A stretch of DNA of 64,000 nt from Lamellibrachia columna (lineage: Eukaryota > Annelida > Polychaeta > Sabellida > Siboglinidae). The stretch is from assembly GCA_963662155.1 (NCBI GenBank), contig OY759271.1:1095001-1159000 (forward strand). Reading direction: 5' to 3'. The notes under the pieces were generated by a model. It was not told the DNA's origin and searched no databases. It saw only the letters and a program-made list of their open reading frames with translations. Below, in pieces: positions 10,964 through 22,800 of the stretch (positions are counted from its first letter, which is position 1; each line of letters starts with the position of its first letter). Both the position numbers and the translations under genes were made by a program.

Positions 10964-11352
10964 CTACAACGACACACGACGCTCATACACGTGCCATTGA
11001 CATTCATTTCAACTGCTAGTGATTGATATTATGACTAGGTCGTGTGGTTATTGTAATGTACATCATGCATAGCATTATGATCAACAAGTGCCTAGGCATC
11101 AGATTTGGTTTTATTTGTGGGAAAAAACAGTTAATTGGAAGTATACACACTGGAACTTATCATTTCAGGTTTGACACTTCCCATACAAAAAGTACGTCGT
11201 GAGGTATAAACAGACAGAACGTTTTTAAATTATATGTGAAAGCACATATATGTGCAAACACACAAAGGTAAATTTTGAAAACCTTGATAAAAAACACGAT
11301 TGTTGTGTTTTGGTAAATTATTTTTTATTACGAGTATCAGATTTTCCTAACG

Positions 11353-11828
11353 AAGTCTGGCAACATGCATGCTTGCTATCAAGATTGCCATCCAAGTCTG
11401 GCAACATGCATGCTTGCTATCAAGATTGCCATCCAAGTCTGGCAACATGCATGCTTGCTATCAAGATTGCCATCCAAGTCTGGCAACATGCATGCTTGCT
11501 ATCAAGATTGCCATCCAAGGCAACTCACCCATGTGGCAAGTGGACAAGGAAGCCATTGGGTTTTCGAGAGCCCTACCATTTTTCATTTTTGTGTAACCCG
11601 TCCTTCTGAGATATTTGTCAATTTTGTTTTAAACATATTCACACTGCTAGCAGTTACACAGTCTGTAGATAATATTCACACATATCACACATATTCACAC
11701 TGCTAGCAGTTACACAATCTGTAGATAATATTCACACATATCACACATATTCACACTGCTAGCAGTTACACAATCTGTAGATAATATGCATTCATTTAAT
11801 GTCCTCTGTGAGAACGAGTACGTCCTGT
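11353..11828 (-). mobile_element. CR1 3'-end fragment with two internal tandem expansions
   Basis: Matches the CR1 3' UTR and end of ORF2 found at 31.9 kb: AAGATTGCCATCCAAG, TGGCAAGTGGACAAGGAAGC, then CTGCTAGCAGTTACACA and GTCCTCTGTGAGAACGAG. Within it a 41-bp unit is present four times (11353-11518) and a 56-bp unit about 2.5 times (11640-11790). Both units consist of CR1 sequence. Minus orientation, no coding capacity. Confidence 0.8.
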
Positions 11829-11892
11829 TATATTGCATTAACCGAGTCAGCGTCGGCAGCATTGGGACATCCACTGTCTAGACTCACAGTCA

Positions 11893-12340
11893 CTACCCGA
11901 GGCGTGGTGTCAGTCCACGACCCGTAGGTACTGGCAATGATTCGTGATGTCAGTCCACGACCCGGGGTACTGGCAATGATTCGAGGCGTCAGTCCACGAC
12001 CCGGAGTACTGGCAATGATTCGAGGTGTCAATCCACGACCCGTGGTAGTGGCAATGATTCGTGGTGTCAGTCCACGACCCATGGTAATGGCAATGATTCG
12101 TGGTGTCCGTCCACGACCCGTGGTAGTGGCAATGATTCGTGGTGTCCGTCCACGACCCGTGGCAGTGGCAATGATTCGTGGTGTCAGTCCACGACCCGTG
12201 GCAGTGGCAATGATTCGTGGTGTCAGTCCACGACCCGTGGCAGTGGCAATGATTCGTGGTGTCAGTCCACGACCAGTAGGTATTGGCAATGATTCGTGGC
12301 GTCAGTCCACAACCCGGGGTACTGGCGATGATTCGTGGTG
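11893..12340. repeat. 39-bp tandem repeat, about 11 copies
   Basis: Units read GGTGTCAGTCCACGACCCGT then GGTAGTGGCAATGATTCGT. Frames on both strands remain open as 13-residue repeats (IRGVSPRP / TPRIIATT); this is a result of the unit length. Downstream, 12341-12881 holds nothing recognised. Confidence 0.95.
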
Positions 12341-12881
12341 CTGGTAATACAATTCAATTGCTCGTTGGCTGCCGTGCGAAAAGTCAGATGAAATATGTGT
12401 CTTTCCCAATATCTCCAACTATAGTAGTATCTATGCTCACGAGAATAAACATCCCAAACAGGACGTGTAATCAGTTGTGTGCACCCATTTTTGCTTTGCT
12501 GGGCGTCAGAGAATATAGTGTGAACATATATCTCGTCTTCTTAGTGTCTGCATACTTATATGCTATCTATGACTGCATTACATATCTTTCATTTCTATTT
12601 GTTTTGTTTCAACACGGCGAAGTCTACGCATTTAACGGATCTGTGCCAAATCAGTAACATAAGTAAACTCCTATGTAGTTGAATAAATCGGTGTATGGCC
12701 GATGCGTTGCCGTGATCGTCATACAATTTCGTCCCAGCAGTATCAAAACAAATAGGCTAGAGACATTAAAAAAATGCCTTTAAATAATCATATTTCTCTC
12801 GCATTGTGCCGCTGCGGTTGTTCGCCAGAAATTGTTTTGCTGCAGAAACGTTATTTGGCGCCATTCCACTTGATGTGACGT

Positions 12882-14250
12882 CATGCTTAACAAATATGTT
12901 ATGTTTTTTGGAAGAAATCACTAAGTGGATAGACGAGATATCGGCAGTAGATGTTATCTACTTAGATTTTCAGAAAGCTTTTGACAAAGTGCCACATCAA
13001 AGTTTACTACTTAAATTAAAAACCATGGTATCGGGGATAGCATAATTGACTGGACAGAACAATGGCTGACTGATAGAAAACAGAGTTTTGTAGTAGATGG
13101 AAAGGTTTCAAACTGGAAATCAGTTTTGAGTGGGGTACCACAATGATCGGTATTAGGACCTATATTATTCTTAATATATATTAATGACGTGGACGACAAT
13201 ATAACAAGCAACATACTGAAATTTGCGGATGACATAAAAGTGTTTAACACTGATGGTGATAAACAACATTTACATAACAAATTTTGGGAAATGTAAATGC
13301 CTACATGCAGGACATGGGAACTTGGATGTAAACAATAAAATGGGAGATGCTGTTCTGGGTACTACTGTAAAAGAAAAGGACTTAGGAGTTACAATAAGCG
13401 CCGATATGAAAGTTTCAGAGCAGTGTGGTATTGCAGCTTCAAAGGGTAATCAAATTGGGTTGATTAGGAGAAACATAACATACAAGGAAAAAAGCTAATT
13501 ATACCTCTGTATAAAGCAATAGTTAGACCTCATTTAGAATACTGTATACAAGCATGGAGACCATATCGTAAGAAGGATATAGATACGCTTGAACGCATAC
13601 AGAGGAGAGCAACTAAAATTATTTCATAACTGAGAGACCTTAGTTATGAAGAACGCCTGAAAGAATGTGGTTTAACAACTCTAGAGACAAGGAGGTTAAG
13701 AGGAGATGAGATTGAAGTTTTTAAGATATTGAATGGGTATGAAAATATTGATAGGAATATGTTTTATATCATGCTGAACCCTGAGCTCGTTTGCTAAATG
13801 AAAACGCAAAGAGTAATTGTTGGTAAAGGTCATTTACTAAGTGTACCAACGTAGAATAATACCTTTATATCGATGACATAGCTTAATCGCTAACACATGG
13901 TCATCGAAAAACACAGATAGTAAATGACAAATTAAAAATAGCAAAGGTGGAGACAGTCATTTGTCCCACCAGGCCTCCAGTAATAGAGGCCCCCACCCCA
14001 CCCCAGGGCTCAATATGTTTTTTTCACTCAAGAAAGACAGCAGAACTAGATGTAAAGGATCAGTGTAGACTGAATATCAGGAAGTATTCGGTCTCACAAA
14101 GGAAAATAAATTAATGGAACAAATTGTCTACGGATTGTATAACTGCTAGCAGCGTGAATATGTTTAAAAACAAGGTTGACACATATCTCAGGAGGGCGGT
14201 TTACACGTAGATGGCAAATCTTGTCTTGTTAAATCTTGATGTCCAACTAG
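12882..14250 (+). pseudogene. CR1 ORF2 pseudogene, 5'-truncated, plus orientation
   Basis: Starts within the reverse transcriptase at SCLTNMLCFLEEITKWID, followed by VIYLDFQKAFDKVPHQ, a deleted FADD region (KFADDIKVF), TVKEKDLGVTISADMKVSEQ, KAIVRPHLEYCIQAWRPYRK and the C-terminal block. Several stops (for example at 13144), a deletion near 13275 that removes about 25 residues, and frameshifts make it dead. It ends with the family's AAATCTTG tail units. It is oriented opposite to the other CR1 copies and is split by a 247-bp insertion. Confidence 0.9.
13765..14011. mobile_element. 247-bp insertion with 9-bp target-site duplication
   Basis: Interrupts the CR1 pseudogene between the codons for NMF and SLKK. 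AATATGTTT occurs immediately left (13756-13764) and right (14012-14020), whereas intact CR1 copies have it once. No ORF. The ends (TATATCATGCTGAACC and CCCCAGGGCTC) show only weak inverted similarity. Class unknown. Confidence 0.65.
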
Positions 14251-15127
14251 GAACTGTTGTTCACGCTTGCTGCAAGCAGCCTCGCCAATTTGCAACGATG
14301 CGTTACATCAGACATATTTGTTGTGTAAAACATCTCTCACGTGTACATCATAACAGGAACGCCACGTCTTATCAATGAATGCATAAGTAATATGGTGAAT
14401 CGGAGAACATTTAACAGTGTATTATTGTTGAGTCAAAAGAAAACTGCATATAATTATGTTATTGATAGGTTTGAGGTCAGAAAGAAGAAAGCTGCTGATC
14501 GTCTATAAATCCCACTCCCGCCACGAGTATCCACAATTTTGGAAGCTGCGCTGGGCTAAACTCCAACTGATTAGCCCCATATAAACCCGCGGCAAATGGG
14601 CTGCATTCAAACAGGACGCATAACGTACAAATTACAGCTGCAGCAGCAGCAGCAGCAGCGACGAAGACGCCAGGAACAAAGGCTGCACAGGGAGACTACT
14701 CTGCACTCATAGACATCGCTTATATAAAGTAGTTGATTTAATTTGGAACCGTCACTAAGCGCACGGGGAAATTGACCAGTGTTTGAATGATGCACTGCAA
14801 CGCAACTGCAACACTCACTGAAACAGACGCGTTGTGTTGAAGGTTCAACTACTCATGCACAGTACAAGTCCATCCGGGGGGAAAATAAACTTAAGTATGA
14901 AAAACAAATTTAAATGCTACTGGCAGATACACCAGTTGCGTAGCTTTGTAAATGGGTTTATATGAAAGTTATTTAACACGGAACATTTTAATTGTTTCGT
15001 AGGCGGGTGAGCCGGGATAAAGGGAACCATGGAATGCACAGGACGACGCCAATGGCGATTGTATTCCGTAATAATTACTGTTACACAGTTTAATAGGCAA
15101 TTCCACCATGGGTGCGACGATTTCTAT
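14251..15127. other. Unannotated intronic stretch
   Basis: Contains a short GCA/GCTGCA repeat (14635-14660). No gene or known element seen. Confidence 0.4.
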
Positions 15128-15304
15128 TAACAAGATTTAACAAGATTTAACAAGATTTGCCATCCAAGCCAAAGGCCCAGATGGCAAGTGGACAAGGAAG
15201 CCATTGGCTTATCGAGAGTCCAACAATGTTCATCTACTTATAACCCGAACATTGTTGGACTCTCGATAAGCCAATGGCTTCCTTGTCCACTTGCCATCTG
15301 GGCC
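15128..15304. mobile_element. CR1 3'-end copy folded back into a perfect inverted repeat
   Basis: Three tail units (GATTTAACAA) and the CR1 3' UTR run from 15128 to 15247. The sequence then reverses: 15174-15230 and 15248-15304 are perfect 57-bp inverted copies separated by a 17-base loop. No mismatch was found in the arms. It is not a gene, but a transcript would form a 57-bp hairpin. Confidence 0.9.
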
Positions 15305-15789
15305 TATTACTTGAATCTCAGATGGATTGGAAATTAACTTCGCTGTTCATACTCCAAAATTAGAACGAAATCTGTCATTTTGTGTCTTATAAAATTAGTT
15401 TCGGCAATTTATCTCGTGATGAATAAATACCTCAACTCTAGCGACGAATAGGCGCGTCAGCATAATCCACAATGTGTGTCGTGAAATTGGATCCATACCG
15501 AAAGATTACAGAAAAACCAATGTTGCGCCACTGTTCAAAACGGACCTGGTTATCATACAAGCAGCTATCTGCCTAAATTTTTTGGCCTGTCTGCCTTCTA
15601 AGATTCCGGAGTGTCTCACTTAAATATTATCCAAAGTGTAAATATAGCTTAGTAACCGTCTGCCAGCATGGATTTAGAGTCAGAAGAAATTACCTTGTGT
15701 GTAAATACAAAATAGGCCGCCACATCAAGGTACATCTGTTTGAAATCTGCACCGAAATTGAAAAGTGCCCACACAAGAGCAGTCCGGTG
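15305..15789. other. Unannotated intronic stretch
   Basis: Mixed-composition DNA without recognised genes or repeats. Confidence 0.4.
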
Positions 15790-15921
15790 CGAGTGCGTGT
15801 GCGTGTGCGTGTGCGTGTGCGTGTGCCTGTGCGCGTGCGCGTGCGCGTGCGCGTGCGCGTGCGCGTGCGCGTGTGCGTGTGTGTGTGTAGGGGGGTGTTT
15901 GTGTGTTGGGGTGTTTGTGTG

Positions 15922-15996
<75 letters not shown>

Positions 15997-16005
15997 ATGC
16001 GTGAT
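15790..16005. repeat. GTGCGT/GCGTGC microsatellite
   Basis: Compound (GTGCGT), (GCGTGC) and (GCGT) tracts. After it, 16006-16835 shows nothing recognised. Confidence 0.97.
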
Positions 16006-16835
16006 GTGACAATGACATGATATATTGTTCATTTAGGTCACTGTCTGAATCAATGACAAAATAAATGGCCTGCTCCAGACTTGAGTCGAGCCGTTATTGC
16101 TGCGTCGGACCGCGGTGAATCATGGGACATTTCAATCAGTCTCATGTTGCTAAGCGGGACATCGCCACTGGCACTGCCGACAAGCGATTTCTAACGTTGT
16201 TAACTACCCATCTGTCGAATATATAACACTAATGCCTTTATTCGCAATTTAAGAACGTGAGCATATGACCGGCAGCTGTTTAATATCACATCATTTGATC
16301 AATAGAATAGTTTTCGAATGCACACGTCGACTCAATATTATATGCAACGGCATATCAAACATATCAAATATTAATATCCGGCCAGATCCAAAACGGCTGC
16401 ATATAAAACGATTGACTACTTTAGTTTCAATTCAACGTTCACGCATTTTCGAATTGAATTAGCTGGTAGCCCTAATCTGCTGCTAGTTCTTGACAAAATA
16501 GGTATTCGCTAACAGAATAAAAATGGCCGATTTCATGAATGCGGATTTCCGCAAACCGGATTCAGCACCGGATGCGTGCACATTAGTCGAGAGCCTGCTG
16601 GGAAGTCCTACGCTGTTCTGTGCAAGGACTCATCTAGTTGGGTCGTTCGTGAGGCGATCACTTACGCATGGATTACACTTCTGTAAAGCCAGAACAGAAA
16701 CCTAATGATGACTTTTCGAAAACTTCCTCGTAGTTATATTTGTTATTTTAAAGTATGTCGCATATTTGGCACCGAGTGTGAATGTGTGACGAAAATATAA
16801 CCTGTTTACATAGTTGCCGGAGAAGCAACAACCAG

Positions 16836-19800
16836 TGGATGCAACGGTAGAGCACAACCAGTAGCTGAAGTAGGAAACGTATAAATACAGCAGTGGACGC
16901 AGCGGTAGAGCACAACCAGTAGCTGAAGTAGGAAACGTATAAGTACAGCAGTGGACGCAGCGGTAGAGCACAACCAGTAGCTGAAGTAGGAAATGTATTA
17001 CTACAGCAGTGGATGCAGCGGTAGAGCACAACCAGTAGCTGAAGTAGGAAACGTATTACTACAGCAGTGGATGCAGCGGTAGAGCACAACCAGTAGCTGA
17101 AGTAGGAAATGTATTACTACAGCAGTGGATGCAGCGGTAGAGCACAACCAGTAGCTGAAGTAGGAAACGTATTACTACAGCAGTGGATGCAGCGGTAGAG
17201 CACAACCAGTAGCTGACGTAGGAAACGTATTACTACAGCAGTGGATGCAGCGGTAGAGCAAAACCAGTAGCTGAAGTAGGAAATGTATTACTACAGCAGT
17301 GGATGCAGCGGTAGAGCACAACCAGTAGCTGAAGTAGGAAATGTATTACTACAGCAGTGGATGCAGCGGTAGAGCACAACCAGTAGCTGAAGTAGGAAAT
17401 GTATTACTACAGCAGTGGATGCAGCGGTAGAGCACAACCAGTAGCTGAAGTAGGAAATGTATTACTACAGCAGTGGATGCAGCGGTAGAGCACAACCAGT
17501 AGCTGAAGTAGGAAATGTATTACTGCAGCAGTGGATGCAGCGGTAGAGCACAACCAGTAGCTGAAGTAGGAAATGTATTACTGCAGCAGTGGATGCAGCG
17601 GTAGAGCACAACCAGTAGCTGAAGTAGGAAATGTATTACTACAGCAGTGGATGAAGCGGTAGAGCACAACCAGTAGCTGAAGTAGGAAATGTATTACTAC
17701 AGCAGTGGATGCAGCGGTAGAGCACAACCAGTAGCTGAAGTAGGAAATGTATTACTACAGCAGTGGATGCAGCGGTAGAGCACAACCAGTAGCTGAAGTA
17801 GGAAATGTATTACTAAAGCAGTGGATGCAGCGGTAGAGCACAACCAGTAGCTGAAGTAGGAAATGTATTACTACAGCAGTGGATGCAGCGGTAGAGCACA
17901 ACCAGTAGCTGAAGTAGGAAATGTATTACTACAGCAGTGGATGCAGCGGTAGAGCACAACCAGTAGCTGAAGTAGGAAATGTATTACTACAGCAGTGCAT
18001 ACAGCGGTACAGCACAACCAGTAGCTGAAGTAGGAAATGTATTACTACAGCAGTGGATGCAGCGGTAGAGCACAACCAGTAGCTGAAGTAGGAAACGTAT
18101 TACTACAGCAGTGGATGCAGCGGTAGAGCACAACCATTAGCTGAAGTAGGAAACGTATTACTTCAGCAGTGGATGCAGCGGTAGAGCACAACCAGTAGCT
18201 GAAGTAGGAAACGTATTACTACAGCAGTGGATGCAGCGGTAGAGCACAACCAGTAGCTGAAGTAGGAAACGTATTACTACAGCAGTGGATGCAGCGGTAG
18301 AGCACAACCAGTAGCTGAAGTAGGAAACGTATTACTACAGCAGTGGATGCAGCGGTAGAGCACAACCAGTAGCTGAAGTAGGAAACGTATTACTACAGCA
18401 GTGGATGCAGCGGTAGAGCACAACCAGTAGCTGAAGTAGGAAACGTATTACTACAGCAGTGGATGCAGCGGTAGAGCACAACCAGTAGCTGAAGTAGGAA
18501 ACGTATTACTACAGCAGTGGATGCAGCGGTAGAGCACAACCAGTAGCTGAAGTAGGAAACGTATTACTACAGCAGTGGATGCAGCGGTAGAGCACAACCA
18601 GTAGCTGAAGTAGGAAATGTATTACTACAGAAGTGGATGCAGCGGTAGAGCACAACCAGTAGCTGAAATAGGAAATGTATTACTACAGCAGTGGATGCAG
18701 CGGTAGAGCACAACCAGTAGCTGAAGTAGGAAATGTATTATTACAGCAGTGGATGAAGCGGTAGAGCACAACCAGTAGCTGAAGTAGGAAATGTATTACC
18801 ACAGCAGTGGATGCAGCGGTAGAGCACAACCAGTAGCTGAAGTAGGAAATGTATTACTACAGCAGTGGATGAAGCGGTAGAGCACAACCAGTAGCTGAAG
18901 TAGGAAATGTATTACTACAGCAGTGGATGCAGCGGTAGAGCACAACCAGTAGCTGAAGTAGGAAATGTATTACTACAGCAGTGGATGCAGCGGTACAGCA
19001 CAACCAGTAGCTGAAGTAGGAAATGTATTACTACAGCAGTGGATGCAGCGGTAGAGCACAACCAGTAGCTGAAGTAGGAAATGTATTACTACAGCAGTGG
19101 ATGCAGCGGTAGAGCACAACCAGTAGCTGAAGTAGGAAATGTATTACTACAGCAGTGGATGCAGCGGTAGAGCACAACCAGTAGCTGAAGTAGGAAATAT
19201 ATTACTACAGCAGTGGATGAAGCGGTAGAGCACAACCAGTAGCTGAAGTAGGAAATGTATTACTACAGCAGTGGATGAAGCGGTAGAGCACAACCAGTAG
19301 CTGAAGTAGGAAATGTATTACTACAGCAGTGGATGCAGCGGTAGAGCACAACCAGTAGCTGAAGTAGGAAATGTATTACTACAGCAGTGGATGCAGCGGT
19401 AGAGCACAACCAGTAGCTGAAGTAGGAAATGTATTACTACAGCAGTGGATGCAGCGGTAGAGCACAACCAGTAGCTGAAGTAGGACATGTATTACTACAG
19501 CAGTGGATGCAGCGGTAGAGCACAACCAGTAGCTGAAGTAGGAAATGTATTACTACAGCAGTGGATGCAGCGGTAGAGCACAACCAGTAGCTGAAGTAGG
19601 AAATGCATTACTACAGCAGTGGATGCAGCGGTAGAGCACAACCAGTAGCTGAAGTAGGAAATGTATTACTACAGCAGTGGATGCAGCGGTAGAGCACAAC
19701 CAGTAGCTGAAGTAGGAAATGTATTACTACAGCAGTGGATGCAGCGGTAGAGCACAACCAGTAGCTGAAGTAGGAAACGTATTACTACAGCAGTGGATGC

Positions 19801-22800
19801 AGCGGTAGAGCACAACCAGTAGCTGAAGTAGGAAACGTATTACTACAGCAGTGGATGCAGCGGTAGAGCACAACCAGTAGCTGATGTAGGAAATGTATTA
19901 CTACAGCAGTGGATGCAGCGGTAGAGCACAACCAGTAGCTGAAGTAGGAAACGTATTACTACAGCAGTGGATGCAGCGGTAGAGCACAACCAGTAGCTGA
20001 AGTAGGAAATGTATTACTACAGCAGTGGATGCAGCGGTAGAGCACAACCAGTTGCTGAAGTAGGAAACGTATTACTACAGCAGTGGATGAAACGGTAGAG
20101 CACAACCAGTAGCTGAACTAGGAAATGTATTACTACAGCAGTGGATGCAGCGGTAGAGCACAACCAGTAGCTGAAGTAGGAAACGTATTACTACAGCAGT
20201 GGATGAAGCGGTAGAGCACAACCAGTAGCTGAAGTAGGAAATGTATTAATACAGCAGTGGATGCAGCGGTAGAGCACAACCAGTAGCTGAAGTAGGAAAT
20301 CTATTACTACAGCAGTGGACGCAGCGGTAGAGCACAACCAGTAGCTGAAGTAGGAAATGTATTACAACAGCAGTGGATGCAGCGGTAGAGCACAACCAGT
20401 AGCTGAAGTAGGAAATGTATTACTACAGCAGTGGATGCAGCGGTAGAGCACAACCAGTAGCTGAAGTAGGAAATGTATTACCTCAGCAGTGGATGCAGCG
20501 GTAGAGCACAACCAGTAGCTGAAGTAGGAAATGTATTACTACAGCAGTGGATGCAGCGGTAGAGCACAACCAGTAGCTGAAGTAGGAAATGTATTACTAC
20601 AGCAGTGGATGCAGCGGTAGAGCACAACCAGTAGCTGAAGTAGGAAATGTATTACCTCAGCAGTGGATGCAGCGGTAGAGCACAACCAGTAGCTGAAGTA
20701 GGAAATGTATTACTACAGCAGTGGATGCAGCGGTAGAGCACAACCAGTAGCTGAAGTAGGAAATGTATTACTACAGCAGTGGATGCAGCGGTAGAGCACA
20801 ACCAGTAGCTGAAGTAGGAAATGTATTACTATAGCAGTGGATGCAGCGGTAGAGCACAACCAGTAGCTGAAGTAGGAAATGTATTACCTCAGCAGTGGAC
20901 GCAGCGGTAGAGCACAACCAGTAGCTGAAGTAGGAAATGTATTACTACAGCAGTGGATGCAGCGGTAGAGCACAACCAGTAGCTGAAGTAGGAAATGTAT
21001 TAGTACAGCAGTGGATGCAGCGGTAGAGCACAACCAGTAGCTGAAGTAGGAAATGTATTACTACAGCAGTGGATGCAGCGGTAGAGCACAACCAGTAGCT
21101 GAAGTAGGAAACGTATTACTACAGCAGTGGATGCAGCGGTAGAGCACAACCAGTAGCTGAAGTAGGAAATGTATTACTACAGCAGTGGATGCAGCGGTAG
21201 AGCACAACCAGTAGCTGAAGTAGGAAATGTATTACTACAGCAGCGGATGCAGCGGTAGAGCACAACCAGTAGCTGAAGTAGGAAATGTATTACTACAGCA
21301 GTGGATGCAGCGGTAGAGCACAACCAGTAGCTGAAGTAAGAAACGTATTACTACAGCAGTGGATGCAGCGGTAGAGCACAACCAGTAGCTGAAGTAGGAA
21401 ACGTATTACTACAGCAGTGGATGCAGCGGTAGAGCACAACCAGTAGCTGAAGTAGGAAATGTATTACTACAGCAGTGGATGCAGCGGTAGAGCACAACCA
21501 GTAGCTGAAGTAGGAAACGTATTACTACAGCAGTGGATGCAGCGGTAGAGCACAACCAGTAGCTGAAGTAGGAAATGTATTACTACAGCAGTGGATGCAG
21601 CGGTAGAGCACAACCAGTTGCTGAAGTAGGAAACGTATTACTACAGCAGTGGATGAAACGGTAGAGCACAACCAGTAGCTGAAGTAGGAAATGTATTACT
21701 ACAGCAGTGGATGCAGCGGTAGAGCACAACCAGTAGCTGAAGTAGGAAATGTATTACTACAGCAGTGGATGCAGCGGTAGAGCACAACCAGTAGCTGAAG
21801 TAGGAAATGTATTACCTCAGCAGTGGATGCAGCGGTAGAGCACAACCAGTAGCTGAAGTAGGAAATGTATTACTACAGCAGTGGATGCAGCGGTAGAGCA
21901 CAACCAGTAGCTGAAGTAGGAAATGTATTACTACAGCAGTGGATGCAGCGGTAGAGCACAACCAGTAGCTGAAGTAGGAAATGTATTATTATAGCAGTGG
22001 ATGCAGCGGTAGAGCACATCCAGTAGCTGAAGTAGGAAATGTATTACCTCAGCAGTGGACGCAGCGGTAGAGCACAACCAGTAGCTGAAGTAGGAAATGT
22101 ATAACTACAGCAGTGGATGCAGCGGTAGAGCACAACCAGTAGCTGAAGTAGGAAATGTATTAGTACAGCAGTGGATGCAGCGGTAGAGCACAACCAGTAG
22201 CTGAAGTAGGAAATGTATTACTACAGCAGTGGATGCAGCGGTAGAGCACAACCAGTAGCTGAAGTAGGAAACGTATTACTACAGCAGTGGATGCAGCGGT
22301 AGAGCACAACCAGTAGCTGAAGTAGGAAATGTATTACTACAGCAGTGGATGCAGCGGTAGAGCACAACCAGTAGCTGAAGTAGGAAATGTATTACTACAG
22401 CAGCGGATGCAGCGGTAGAGCACAACCAGTAGCTGAAATAGGAAACGTATAAATACAGCAGTGGACGCAGCGGTAGAGCACAACCAGTAGCTGAAGTAGG
22501 AAATGTATTACTACAGCAATGGATGCAGCGGTAGAGCACAACCAGTAGCTGAAGTAGGAAATGTATTACTACAGCAGTGGACGCAGCGGTAGAGCACAAC
22601 CAGTAGCTGAAGTAGGAAACGTATTACTACAGCAGTGGACGCAGCGGTAGAGCACAACCAGTAGCTGACGTAGGAAATGTATTACTACAGCAGTGGATGC
22701 AGCGGTAGAGCACAACCAGTAGCTGAAGTAGGAAATGTATTACTACAGCAGTGGATGCAGCGGTAGAGCACAACCAGTAGCTGAAGTAGGAAACGTATAA

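Noticed and set aside
11937..12347. 13-residue-repeat protein on either strand
   Set aside because: Explained by a 39-bp repeat without stops; both strands are open equally.
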